A stretch of 64,000 nucleotides of DNA, from the NCBI GenBank assembly GCA_023014365.1, contig JAEBUN010000009.1, positions 310,001-374,000 on the forward strand. The letters are read 5' to 3'. The stretch comes from Lepiota brunneoincarnata (Eukaryota > Basidiomycota > Agaricomycetes > Agaricales > Agaricaceae). Position 1 is the stretch's first letter. Every line of letters begins with the position of its first letter. The notes under the pieces are model-generated. The model was not told the DNA's origin. It made no database searches and saw only the letters and a program-made list of their open reading frames with translations. Below are positions 45,245-55,975 of the stretch, in pieces. Made by a program: the position numbers and the translations under genes.

Positions 45245-46559
45245 CTCGTGACGGTTCTGAGCCGCTGTTGTGAGTCTCCCCCGGTTCCTATTCGGCGCCG
45301 TATAAAAGAGGCCTCTCCCTCCGCCATGAGGCTACGAGGATTCATGGTGGCCCAGTCGGATAGAATCCGAATACTATAATACTGGGACCGCCAATCGGAC
45401 CCCCGGACGCAAAGTTGTAGCTCGATCGGGCTCCTCAAGGAAACGAGCAGCGTCAAATGAGACGATTAATTTCACATAGTGTGGGTGTACAGTACATACA
45501 TAAACTTGGAGGCGTTTGAGCGGGGCCAAGACTTGATTGGAATTCGGGCTTGAACGTTGAACCTTGGGGAAGGGGAGACACGAACCGAGTATATCGCGCG
45601 AATACGTTCCCCGGATTCCAAAAAACTTTAGTAGAAAGTCCACACACACCCCCCGATGATTGGTGTCGGTCGATAACGCAACCCGAGCATCAGGGAGTGC
45701 TTACATATTGGGCTAGAAGGTCCGGGGTTCAGTTGGTCAACAAGCAAACTTGATGGGCTCACAATCACAGATGCCACCCTCATGACATCTCGCACGCCGC
45801 GCGTTGTGATCCAGCGGGCTTGGACTTTTGCGTCATGCATTGCAGGTATGTTCAGCCTACCACGGGCAGTCGATCAAGGGACATGTGATCCATTTAGTCA
45901 TTGACAGGAAGAATAGAACCTGATACAACCCGTAGCCTCCTTTGGTGCATATGGGAGATTGTAGGAAAACTCGTCAGGTCAATATTGGAGACAACGCAGT
46001 ATATGAACGGCAGACCGATCCCTGAGCGCGGTAGCGATTTCTTGGCCTCGGCCCGCCTCCTTACGATAGAAATTCAGTGCTCGGCACTTTGGACGGATGT
46101 AGAGCCAGACTCTCTATCATTTGGACAGGATGCATGGTAAGAGAAGATCATACCGAAAAGGCGAATGATAGTGATTCGTGGTGGTTTCCGTTGGCTGCTA
46201 TGTTTACCTCTGGCGCAGGAATGGCATGATAAGCGCCTTTAGTGATCGTGAGAGTGATGGACGACATCAAAGCGGCCGGAACGGTTGATTCTTTTGCTAC
46301 TTGTGGCTGGTACATTTCACTTCGAAGCCAGCTCATGGTCTGTCTTTGTGACAGTGGTTCTTGATAAACGCCTGGAGCCATGCGCTCTATGAGAGGCACC
46401 CTTAAAGCCCTTTCCTCGCCTCCCCGCCGTCTCGTTCCTTCCCAGCTGCACCCCCTTCACTCAGCCTCTACCCCGTTGCTTGCAACCCTCTACGTTGAGT
46501 AATCCCGCAGGGAGTGCAATTACAGAAGGCCAACCATCAAGATCTTCAGGACTAGAAGT

Positions 46560-49386
46560 ATGTCGACCCCGGAGAAAACCACTCAGCTTAGAGATCGACG
46601 TAACAACGAGGGTCGTTTGGGCTCGGGGTATCCCCCGGACATTGAGCAGGGCGTCCCCTCCTCGACGTCAATCAGAGCTGAGCGAGGATGAGAAGGCGCT
46701 CAGCATAACTCAACCTGTTTTACTTTCGCAACCTAAGCAAGCGGGCGAAAACGGGACGATCCGTGGTCGGGCCACGAGCCAGGATGATAAGAAACCAGCA
46801 AAGAAAAGACACTGGGTATGTTTTGATCAGCTAGAACCCTGATGTAGTGATGCTTACTCTATCGACCTATTTAGAGACCCAGCAAGATATGGTTTCTAGT
46901 CGTCTTCCTTGGTCTTGCAGCCTGCTGGATCCCGGCTATACTCAGTTGGACAAAATTCCCAAACGCAAGGGTGAGTGAGACGATGGGGTTCTCTGTATCC
47001 CTTAGCTAACAATTCATTGGCTTTCAAGGTCTGGGGTGTCAAGCTGCTTTTCTGGAGCATCTGGCTCTCTATATTCTGGGCAGGTACATCCGCCAAAACT
47101 CCATTCGGTTGGCTTGCACTGAAAGGAAAATTTAGGGTGGTGGTTTGCGCTTGTATTCTCGTAAAGTGTTGTCTTATTCCCGGGGTCACTCATGCTCACG
47201 TAAATATTCGTAGCTGGGTGGTACAAATGATCCTCCTAGCGCTCGTTCATTTCCTCGGCGCGTTTAGGCTCAAGCGCTACGTGAACTGGCTGGAGTACCT
47301 CCACGGGTACTTTGCCCTTGTCGCATGGACTTTGGCTCTCTGGATCACTTGGGTCCCACTCATTGACGAACGGCAACTCAACGATGGCAGTCCAGGGAGC
47401 GCAAGCACCAGGAGTGTGCGGGCCGTGGATCTATGTGGCAGACTGTTCTTCGCCCTTGCCTGTTCCGTCGGGATTCTCTTTGTTGAGAAGATTGGGGTAC
47501 AGTGGATTGCGATGAAGTTCCACGAGCGGTCAGTACAAGAGTCTGTTCTATGCTCCTAGCGCCCCGGTGTTTCTAGGCACTGATAAACAACTTGTTCACC
47601 TTCAGGACGCATTGAAGCACAGCAAGAGGCGGTACGGGCCTTCCAAGTATTATACATGGCTATCCGAACGAATCCTCTCAGCGCCGGTGCGATCTCCAAC
47701 TTTCCAGAAAAACGTCCTGGATCCCAGAAGAAGTCAAAGAAGCTCGAGGCTAAACCGAGCATCGGAACCTGGACGAATAGCATGTATCCGACCGTCACGC
47801 ATCAACAGTTCAACTTATCATCATCGGGAAATTCAACGGGCGCCGACATCTTCCCTCCAAACCGCATTCACCGATGTGACAGGCCAAATTTTTGGGGCCG
47901 GCATGTTGCCCGAAGACGACGTGGTTGCCAGTGCGTTTCACAGGGATGGCTCCCGGAAAATGAAGTTGGTTCGTTAGGCAGATCCATACACTCTGCTCTT
48001 CGATGCGACACGGCTTCTGACATACTCCTCCAGCTGGCGGATGATATCTGGCAAGGGATCTCCAGGGGCTCTGGAGTTGCAGATGATGCCCCACGCGCTA
48101 CACATATCAAAAAATCAAACATAGAAATCTTATTAAGTAGCGCGGATCCCACGCCCGCGAAGGCTACCAAAACAGTAACAGCGGATCAGATATGGAAGGT
48201 ATTAACGGGCAGTCTTCCTCAATTAGGGATAATCAGTGAGGGTGAATTTACGACGAAATGCTCGTGAGTTTCTCTCTTTCGCGCTGAAGGTTCATGATTA
48301 GCAAACCCCCACCAGGGATCTGCACGCCGAGCAACGACGCTTGGAGGAGACGATGAACGATTTGCATAATGTCGTAGGTAGGCTGGACGACCTACTCATG
48401 TTATTCTGGGTACTCGGGAGCATCCTCATATTTGCTGTTGCGCTGGTAAGTGAGAGCTTTACGACCAGTGATGTTCCCCTTTATTTGACCACTCCATTTA
48501 TCTTAGGAAGCGGAGCTCAAGACACTCATCTTTGGCGCCGGCTCTACCTTTGTCGGTGCGAGCATTTTTATTGGTTGGAGACGATGGATTGCTGCTTACC
48601 TTGACCCAGGGGCAAGTTGGCTTCTCCGCGACACCGCTTCCGAAGTTCTAGCGAGCATCATCTTCCTTTTCAGCAAACACCCATTTGATGTTGAAGACAT
48701 GGTCGTCATTAACGGAAAGAGGTACACTGTCGTAGAAATGAGGCTCCTGAGCACCGTCTTCTACGACGATGACTCAGTTCAAGTCCAAGCTCCAAACAGT
48801 TTGCTCAATACCTGCGTGCGTTCAACCCGACCCCGCTTTTGACCGTCGAGGTAACACTCTTAATCAGTTTATACATAACCTCCGTAGAAGCCCGGCTGCA
48901 AGTACCTTTACCTTACCTTGCCTCCTTCGTCCTGACTATATGTGTTTAGACCTCGGAGCCCTTTGCGGTTGACGTCAGCGACAAGACAACTGTAGAGCAA
49001 TTGGAAAAGTTCAAAGCGAGCATGGTGCAGTTCTTGAAAAACAACCCGAAGGAATACCGGGATGAATTTGATGTGGTGATCAAAGGTATTCTCATCGTTC
49101 GATACTATGACAGTTTACTGATCCAGCCTATTTCCAGAGCTATCTTCTTTGGCTCAAAAAATGGTTCTGGGCATGGATATCAATTACAATAACAACTGGG
49201 AAACTGATAGCAGGGTCAGAGGTGAGTTTGTGAATATCGGACTCCCGGCCGCATGGTGAATATAAACACCCCGTAGCGCAACGCCGGAACGCCTGGATTT
49301 GCCATCTGCGGGGGGCTTTAGATGAAGCCGGGATTGAAGGACCCGGGACACCCTCAATGAAACTTATTCGCGAAGAGGCACGATAA
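46560..49386 (+). CDS. MscS-type mechanosensitive channel, paralogue A (divergent)
   Basis: A membrane channel of the fungal MSY/MscS family, which gates Ca2+ release under hypo-osmotic shock in fission yeast. The N-terminal cytosolic part leads to WFLVVFLGLAACWIPAIL, KLLFWSIWLSIFWA, WVVQMILLALVHFLGAFR, YVNWLEYLHGYFALVAWTLA, LFFALACSVGILFVEKIGVQ and WIAMKFHERS. After an intron, GRIEAQQEAVRAFQVLYMAI starts the cytosolic middle. The MscS core follows: LHNVVGRLDDLLMLFWVLGS, LKTLIFGAGSTFVGASIFIG, ASIIFLFSKHPFDVEDMVVI, NGKRYTVVEMRLLSTVFYDD and TVEQLEKFKASMVQFLKNNP. Unlike paralogue B, no EF-hand loop (DxDxNG) is visible before the core. The 5' end is unclear: the ATG at 46560 gives MSTPEKTTQLRDRRNNEGRL, but the frame must change by about 46680 to reach SELSEDEKALSITQPVLL. 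A second shift may lie near 47880-47990. Confidence 0.74.
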
Positions 49387-49775
49387 ACCTATCGTTGTGC
49401 TTACTGATGGTCACCCTGCGACGGTTTCCTGCCACTATCGATCACTCACGACAATTATGACGCCTACCTATGCTCTTCTTGCCTTGTGGTATCTGATGTA
49501 TAAAGCCATTCGAGACATTTCCAGTTCTTTCCGAATCGCGTCCCTGTAACTCTACATACACGAACAACGTTCGTCCAACGGTGTCCTAATTGTTGTGACT
49601 AGCTAGATATTCAAGCGTCGTAACGAGTATGCTGCAGAGAAGGATACGAGATTCGAGATACAGTAAACTGGGAGTGCTGGGTAACGGTTTGGGAGGTTGA
49701 ATACATATAGTTCTAATAATATTCCAATTAAGGTGGTCAATAGCCAGCCACGGCAAGGGCCAAAAGGACTGGTAA

Positions 49776-50285
49776 TCAAGGTAGACGGTACCACTTGGCA
49801 TTTCCAGCAACGCCAAACAAGAAGCGCCTCTCCCGCATACACCACAGCGCAATCATCACCATCAAGGAGGTCTCGAGGACGAGGAAGCTGAGCTCAAATG
49901 GCATAGCAATGTATCGATTGTCCCACCCCTCAGACCATCCACCATAAGCATAGATGGTGAACATGATCACAAAAGCCAGTGCCACCATCCATACAGGGAC
50001 GATGAACCATGCTGCGAAAATGCTGAACTTGGTCGACGACGCAGGAAGGGTACTGGGTCGGGCAGCAGTTCCTGAGGGACGAATTTTCCTCCGCTTCGAG
50101 CGATCGTGAAGGATGATGGCGTGGTGGATTATCGTTAGTACGAATCCGGCTTCGCTCAGCCAGAACGAGGTGACCCCCAAAAAGATCATCGAGCATGCAA
50201 GGATGCCAAACGATAGACCCATGGATACATAGATGAATTGATTGAGTCGGCGAGTAACAGGGTTATCTTCAGTGGAGGTCGCCAT
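49776..50285 (-). CDS. Uncharacterised four-TM membrane protein, copy 1
   Basis: About 170 residues. A short cytosolic N-terminus (MATSTEDNPVTRRLNQFIYV) is followed by four hydrophobic segments: MGLSFGILACSMIFLGV, SEAGFVLTIIHHAIILH, FSIFAAWFIVPVWMVALAFV and LSFLVLETSLMVMIALW. It ends WCMRERRFLFGVAGNAKWYR plus LP. The same ending (WCMRERR...KWYxLP) occurs in the next gene, so the two are paralogues. An upstream in-frame ATG at 50343-50345 is a possible alternative start. I do not recognise a named family; the layout recalls MARVEL-like proteins. It lies between two MscS channel genes on the opposite strand. Confidence 0.62.
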   Translation of the reverse strand: MATSTEDNPVTRRLNQFIYVSMGLSFGILACSMIFLGVTSFWLSEAGFVLTIIHHAIILHDRSKRRKIRPSGTAARPSTLPASSTKFSIFAAWFIVPVWMVALAFVIMFTIYAYGGWSEGWDNRYIAMPFELSFLVLETSLMVMIALWCMRERRFLFGVAGNAKWYRLP

Positions 50286-50591
50286 AGGGGCTGATTCTGT
50301 GAAGCGGAGAGCAGAGGGCGCACAGCTTGAGTTGACGGTTATCAAGTGGTCCTTTTAAATGACGAAGTGCATGGCCGCGGGGCTGAGGCGATGCTCGCTA
50401 GAAACGCTAATGGAGGATACCAGTTGCTTGGCACGGGTTATGAAACCGTGGAGCCGAACTACGATCGCAGAGAGGGCTAACACGCCCGATGCTCATACAC
50501 AGCCTTGCCTTTGATGGTTATCACAAGACGGCGACATGATTACAAGAGCAGAGCCCTAGTAGTTTTACAATGCAAAAAAAATAGCTCTCTC

Positions 50592-51216
50592 TCAAGGACT
50601 GGCCGCTCCTGTCGCTGCCAAGCCATGAATTAAGACCACTATGGGATAATGCAGGAGATCTGTACTCACGAGCTTGGGGATGATATTGAGGCAGATGGTA
50701 CCATTTTGAGTCTTCGGACAACCCCAGAACGAGGCGTCTTTCCCGCATACACCATAACGAAACCAGGATTAGGGTCGGAATCTCCAACACTACGAAAGCA
50801 AGCTCGAGGCCCATCGCAGGAAGAAAGCCGCGTTCATATTCGTCTGGGCCATACTCAGATATTGTGATGATCATATACATCAAGACGCCAAGGCCTGCAG
50901 TATACACCACTGCGATGAACCAAATTACAAAGATCATTGATTTGGTCGAGGTTATGGGGAGGATTGTCGACGGGACCGGGTTTCCTGACGCAAGTGAAAG
51001 CCGTTTGTTAATCCTCAACCGGTTGAAGAAGACGATTCCGTGATGGATGAATGCCAAACCGCAGGCGGCAATATTCAACCAGAGGGAGGAGTAACCAAAC
51101 GACCTCATCGAGCAACCAAAGATGGCAAGGGAGAGTGCTAGGGAGGAATATATGTATCGTAGAACCTGACGACTGACAGGTTTCGCAGTTTCGTTGCGCG
51201 GGGGAGAAGGTGTCAT
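50592..51216 (-). CDS. Uncharacterised four-TM membrane protein, copy 2
   Basis: Paralogue of the preceding gene. It starts MTPSPPRNETAKPVSRQVLR and has four membrane segments: YIYSSLALSLAIFGCSM, SLWLNIAACGLAFIHHGIVF, MIFVIWFIAVVYTAGLGVLM and GLELAFVVLEIPTLILVSLW, then WCMRERRLVLGLSEDSKWYH. A donor (GCTC|gtgagtac) after HPQA allows splicing to a short last exon ending RAASP with a stop at 50592-50594. Without splicing the frame runs to 50521. A clear TATA element lies about 70 bp upstream of the ATG. Intron-less over the membrane part, like copy 1. Function unknown. Confidence 0.62.
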
Positions 51217-51282
51217 CTGGGTATTGTGTGTTGCGTCAGGAACACGACGGAAGGAGCAAAGGAGTCCTTGCATCAGAGCATG

Positions 51283-51295
51283 GTATATATATATG
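51283..51295 (-). promoter_or_regulatory. TATA element upstream of four-TM gene copy 2
   Basis: ggtatatatatat lies 67-79 bp before the ATG at 51216, on the strand and at the distance expected for a TATA box with a 40-50 nt leader. Confidence 0.55.
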
Positions 51296-52406
51296 GGTAG
51301 CCGCTGGTGCTGCCAAATGATGCCGCGGGAGTGGGTCTTTTTATTAAAGCCTGCTTGACTGCCGCAAATTGCAAGCAAGCTAACCATGGCCGACAACCCG
51401 GAGAACCGACAGTCACACCAATGACTTGAATAAATTAATGTGAGAGTTGCGCATTTTGTATCAAGTCTGCATGTGTGGGGTAGGTTAATATGGGAAGGAG
51501 CTGCCCGCCTCACCACCTGTGGCCTTGTCAAATGAGACGGGAAGGGTGTCTTCCCCGTGGAATGCCTGTTCGTTTTACGGGTACTGGTCCAGATGGAAGT
51601 CACGACAGTCTACTAAGCCATGTCGACAGTCGGGCTAAATTGGGAGGATCAATGCAATGTCCACAGCCGATTGCGACGAGGTACTGCAACTCACTTACTG
51701 TGACACTGATGTTGGGAAAGGAGGTGACGGGTATGTATTGTACATGTGCTACAGGGCCCCAGATAATAGCCAGCACGAAGCAAACAACAAGAATGGAGCT
51801 CGGTCGCCACAAGAAATCAATATTGGATGGCAACGTGAATTCCGCTGGCGGGATATTGGCATTGCGGGAATGCAATTCGCGTTTGTGGTATCGTCTGAGC
51901 TGGGGAGGTAGAGGTATGTAGGTTCTATGTCCAGGGCTGGTTGAAATGACCCAAGCTGATCAGGATCGCCTTGGAAAGGTACCCTTTCGTTGTGTGTGTC
52001 GCTCTAGCAGCGACTGTCATGGGAACATGAAGAATGAATACTCATCAGGCTCTGATCGAGTTGGCTCCTTTTGACTGACCATTCGGGACACACACTGTTC
52101 GGGGCGTCGTGTTCCAGGTGAACAAGCACAAAAAAACACAATAATTCGGGAAAAAAAAAGGGGTTGGTGCCAAGAGGACGAGCGAGTAAGTGCACTGGTC
52201 AAATGAGGGTTCTCAGCTGCTGATGCTCTGTATAAGTAGTTGTACTTAATATGCCTCGGGAAAGACTCAGCCACGACCAAGTAGGTTCATATCTGAACCA
52301 CATTTAGGCTCAGCTAAGCCATTCCGACCTTTACTTGGATCAGGGAGACCATCACCCCTTACTGAACACGTCACATTCTCAACTCTACCCTTCCTCTCAT
52401 TCTCAC
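51296..52406. other. Intergenic stretch before channel paralogue B
   Basis: No supported gene. A minus frame at 51600-51875 has one hydrophobic stretch (SSILVVCFVLAIIWGPVAHV) but no further support. It might be a fragment of another four-TM gene or chance. The last part is the presumed promoter and leader of channel B. Confidence 0.45.
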
Positions 52407-55400
52407 ATGCACCCTCCAGAGCCAAACACCAGTCCACCCTCACCATCTTTCATTCCCGGCACCAGCGCGCAATCTGTGTCGAAACATTCCGGATACGGCG
52501 ACCCGATCGACCAGGCGGAACGCGCTCAGACCATTCCTGGCCTTCCATACACCGAGAGGCCGTCAAATCAGCGCGAGTCGAGCTGGGATATTTTTTCGGG
52601 CGTCAAAAAGCTCGAGCAGTCATACCAGGAGTTTGATTCCAGAAATGCGAGCGAGGCGCACCTGGCCTTTGCAGATGGGGATATTCCGAACAATAAAGTA
52701 TGTTCATGTTCTGAACTGATTACTGCTGCTGCCGGGGGCATGGTTGACGGATTGAACTTGGAAGGTCACAAAACTTTATCAATATTTAATTAACGTCTCC
52801 ATCGTAACGCGTTGGATTTTGTTCATCGTTCCTATCCTTGCTTTGCTGTGGATCCCCGGCATTCTTTCTTTGACCGCCTTTCCAGACAAGGACGTAAGTG
52901 AGCGAACTGTTCAAAATACGAGTATTCGTTGCCCAATTCCGATGTTTAGATATGGGGAACAAGATTGATCTGGTGGAGTATATGGTTCACAATCTGCTGG
53001 GGAGGTACGTAATAAATTTGCGCTCGCCGCTTTCATTGCTGAGGGGGGTGGGGTTGTTGCCTAGGCTGGTGGGCTGCATTAGCCATCTCGTGAGGAGCCC
53101 TGTTCTTCAGGGCTATGGTCATCAAGGCTCACACACATAATCTAGGCGGATCATTCCAGTCATCGCACGTCAGACCATCGGTGTTGTAGCAGTGGCATCC
53201 AGGCGATACTTTGATTGGCTGCAAGCGCTTCACCGGTAGGTTTGCACCATCCCGTCTCCCTCCGCTTCCAAGTGATATCTTTGGTAGGTATATTGCATTG
53301 TTTACTTGGGCACTCGCTATCTGGATAACGTGGACCCCCATCATTAAACACAACCAGCGAGATGATCCTGGTCAGAGAAGCGCCAACGCCTGTAGACCTC
53401 ATTGCAAGGCTCCTTTTCGCTTTGTTCCTTTGTGCTGCTATTCTTTTGTTTGAGAAATTTGCAATCCAGTGGATCGCTTCCAAGTTTCATGAAAGGTCAT
53501 ACGCTGGTGAGTTTTTCCGCCTCTTCCCTGGTTATTCCAGAGGGGCAGCTCATGAGAAATCAAAGAGCGTATTGCCGACCAGAAATTTGCGGTTAGAACT
53601 CTCGTCACTCTTTACCGTAATTCAACCGATATACCTGGACGATCGGACATTCTCAATGAAGGATCGGCTGCGAAAGGGTTCACCCCCAGCTCGAAGCGTA
53701 TTTTCAAGAAATTGCGTGATGGCGTTCGCCTGGCAGCGACTACCACCACTACAGCGCTTGGAAATGTGGCTTCAGAAATCACCGGGAGGTATTGTGGTCC
53801 CACGCCGGGTATCTTTATGTGACTTACGTCCTGTCGAGCTCGGTGTTGCAGCCCAATTCCCCCCAAGCTATGGTGAAGACTGCACTTGAATCCGCCAACA
53901 AGTCTCGTTTGGTCAGCCTGAACCATCGTAATGGTATAATTGTTGACTGAGTTTCTTTTCTTCCAGCTTGCCCGCAGGATCTTCTACTCATTTGCGAAGC
54001 CGGGGGCAGAATACCTCTTCGAGGAGGATATTGCCAGATTCTTTCGAAAGGAGGAGGTCGCTCAAGCTTATGCTCTCTTTGATAGGGATGGAAACGGTGA
54101 TGCATCTAGAGAGGAGGTTGAAATGGCTTGCTTGTGAGTCAATTAAGCACCCTTCAAGTCCATGCACAACTCGTTGAACCCTTCATTTACCAGAGAATTT
54201 CATCGTGAGCAACTGTCTATCGAAAACTCCATGCAGGACCTCGACAGTGCTGTCGGCCGTCTTGACAATATCCTGATGTCCCTCTATGTTATTGTTGCCC
54301 TCCTGGTCATTGCGGTCGCCCTCGTGCGTGTACATTACAGGAAGCGTGCACATCCTTGATTGACTCGGTTCGGGCATATAGCAAGCACAACTCCTGGCTA
54401 TTGTCACCGGCGCCGGGACCTTGATTCTTGGTGAGTTCAATGCGCTAGTAGCTCTTTCATTTCCCGGAATCCCCTTCTGACTGATGGATGGTGCGTTGTG
54501 TAGGTCTCAGTTGGTTGATCGGCGGAAGCCTACAGGAATGTCCTAACCAGTATTATCTTCCTCTTCATTAAACATCCTTTCGACGTTGGGGATCGCGTGG
54601 TCATCAATAAAGAGACATACACTGTCAAGGAAATTCGCCTCCTCAGTTCTATTTTCCTCGATTCCGGCTCGGCCCTCGTTCAGGCCCCTAACAACGTACT
54701 GAATACCCTTGTGAGTACGACTAGCTTCTATCCACGCGCGCCAGATGGTGTTTCTCACACAAGAAACGATAGTTTATCCAAAATCTCCGCCGAAGCCCTC
54801 AGGTGAGTATTTCCGTGTGTGCTGTTAAATCGCTCAATCATCCCGCCGTGGAGTAGATGTCAGAGACCTTCACGTTTGACGTTGCCTATTCTACGACCTT
54901 CGAAGATCTAGAGAAGCTTCGTGACAAGATGTTCGAGTTTGTGAAAGCAGAGCGACGCGACTTCCAACCTTCGTTCGACGTGACGGTTAAAGGTCTTCCC
55001 CCTCCCGTAAATTGCTTAGGGTCATTGTTAATGTGATTGCACTTTTAGATTTCCCCGAGCAGGAGAAGTTGACACTGACAGCCGACATCAAGTATAAGGG
55101 AAACTGGCAGCAGGGAGCTCTCAAAGGTACGTCACTCGCTAGCCAGCTCAGCGGTTCTCCATCACATACTTATTTCCGTCCACTATAGCTAAGCGACGCA
55201 ACAAGTGGACTTGCGCTCTCAAAACGGCTCTTGCAGAACTCAAGATCTATGGTCCGAAAGGTAATCCAGATCCACCCCCAACCACGACCCGCTACACCAA
55301 GGTTCCCTGGGACCTCGTTCAAGTTTGGGATCGCGAGGAGGCAGAGAAGATGCTGCACCAGGACAGAATTCATGTGCCTGCTGGTGGTTGGCAGCTTCGT

Positions 55401-55734
55401 GATAAAAATGATGCGATTGGTGGGTTCTCGCTGGTGTACATGTAAAAATGGTTACGGAACTGAACTGACTCCTTCAGCTGACCCTGCCGATGTTGTCTTT
55501 GGTGAAGCCGATGAGGTGAGTATTTACGCCCGTTTATTTTCATTCTTTTCCCCGTTACTCAGGAATGCCTGTACGCAGGTGCGAATGACAAATCCCAGGC
55601 GAGAACCTTCCGAAGGTCTCCGACACCGGCCCACCGCAGCTGGGGCCGTATTCATGCCTGCCCCGATGGCCGTGCCTTCCGCAACCACATCCACTCGTCC
55701 ACAGGAAGCAATTGAAATGATGCCGAGGACTTAA
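52407..55734 (+). CDS. MscS-type mechanosensitive channel with EF-hand, paralogue B
   Basis: A fungal MSY1/MSY2-like channel of the ER or cortical membrane. The N-terminal tail (MHPPEPNTSPPSPSFIPGTS, RPSNQRESSWDIFSGVKKLE) leads to membrane segments WILFIVPILALLWIPGIL, YIALFTWALAIWITWTPII and LIARLLFALFLCAAILLFEK, then FAIQWIASKFHERSYAERIA. The middle reads TALGNVASEITGR, SVLQPNSPQAMVKTALESAN and KSRLLARRIFYSFAKPGAEY. The EF-hand loop is intact: YALFDRDGNGDASREEVEMA (about 54062-54128). Then come ENSMQDLDSAVGRLDNILMS, LYVIVALLVIAVALQAQLLA, LTSIIFLFIKHPFDVGDRVV, INKETYTVKEIRLLSSIFLD, APNNVLNTLFIHARQ and TLTADIKYKGNWQQGALKAK. The C-terminus is Pro-rich (ATSTRPQEAIEMMPRT). The EF-hand next to the pore suggests Ca2+ feedback. 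About fourteen exons. Confidence 0.88.
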
Positions 55735-55975
55735 AACAAAAGGACGAATTAGAACCCAATTGGAGCTGGGTATAGATACAGTCGTATACATTACAGTCCT
55801 TTTTACCGCCCACTTACGGACATGCATTAAAACCATTTCTTGATCTCGCTTGGGTTAATGGAACGCTCGCTCGCTTGGAAATACATTCGCTTAGTTTCAT
55901 GGAATGAAGTCGATCTTGCAGCACGCAGAAACCTCTTAAGGAGTGATATAACCAGCGTCAAAGAAACCGCATGGA

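Larger units (their letters stand above)
41937..46559. other. Gene-poor stretch of 4.6 kb
   Basis: No supported protein or RNA gene. Open frames such as 42854-43369 minus and 45121-45456 minus lack domains and have repeat- or UTR-like composition. Visible structure: a perfect 29-bp inverted repeat (42504-42532 and 45141-45169), purine-rich tracts around 43480-43520, a C-rich tract at 45226-45244, and alternating atgtacatgtacatg-type sequence near 45198. It may contain an old non-autonomous element or long UTRs and promoter of the channel gene. Confidence 0.5.

Noticed and set aside
45700..45800. tRNA-like A-box (ttcagttggtca)
   Set aside because: No matching B-box (GGTTCGANNCC) at the right distance and no acceptor-stem pairing seen.
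50521..51603. Reading the whole 360-codon minus frame as one protein
   Set aside because: The part before 51216 lies upstream of a TATA element and lacks similarity to copy 1; the end is better explained by an intron starting gtgagtac.
51600..51875. Possible third four-TM gene copy on the minus strand
   Set aside because: Only one clear hydrophobic stretch and no WCMRERR/KWYxLP ending.
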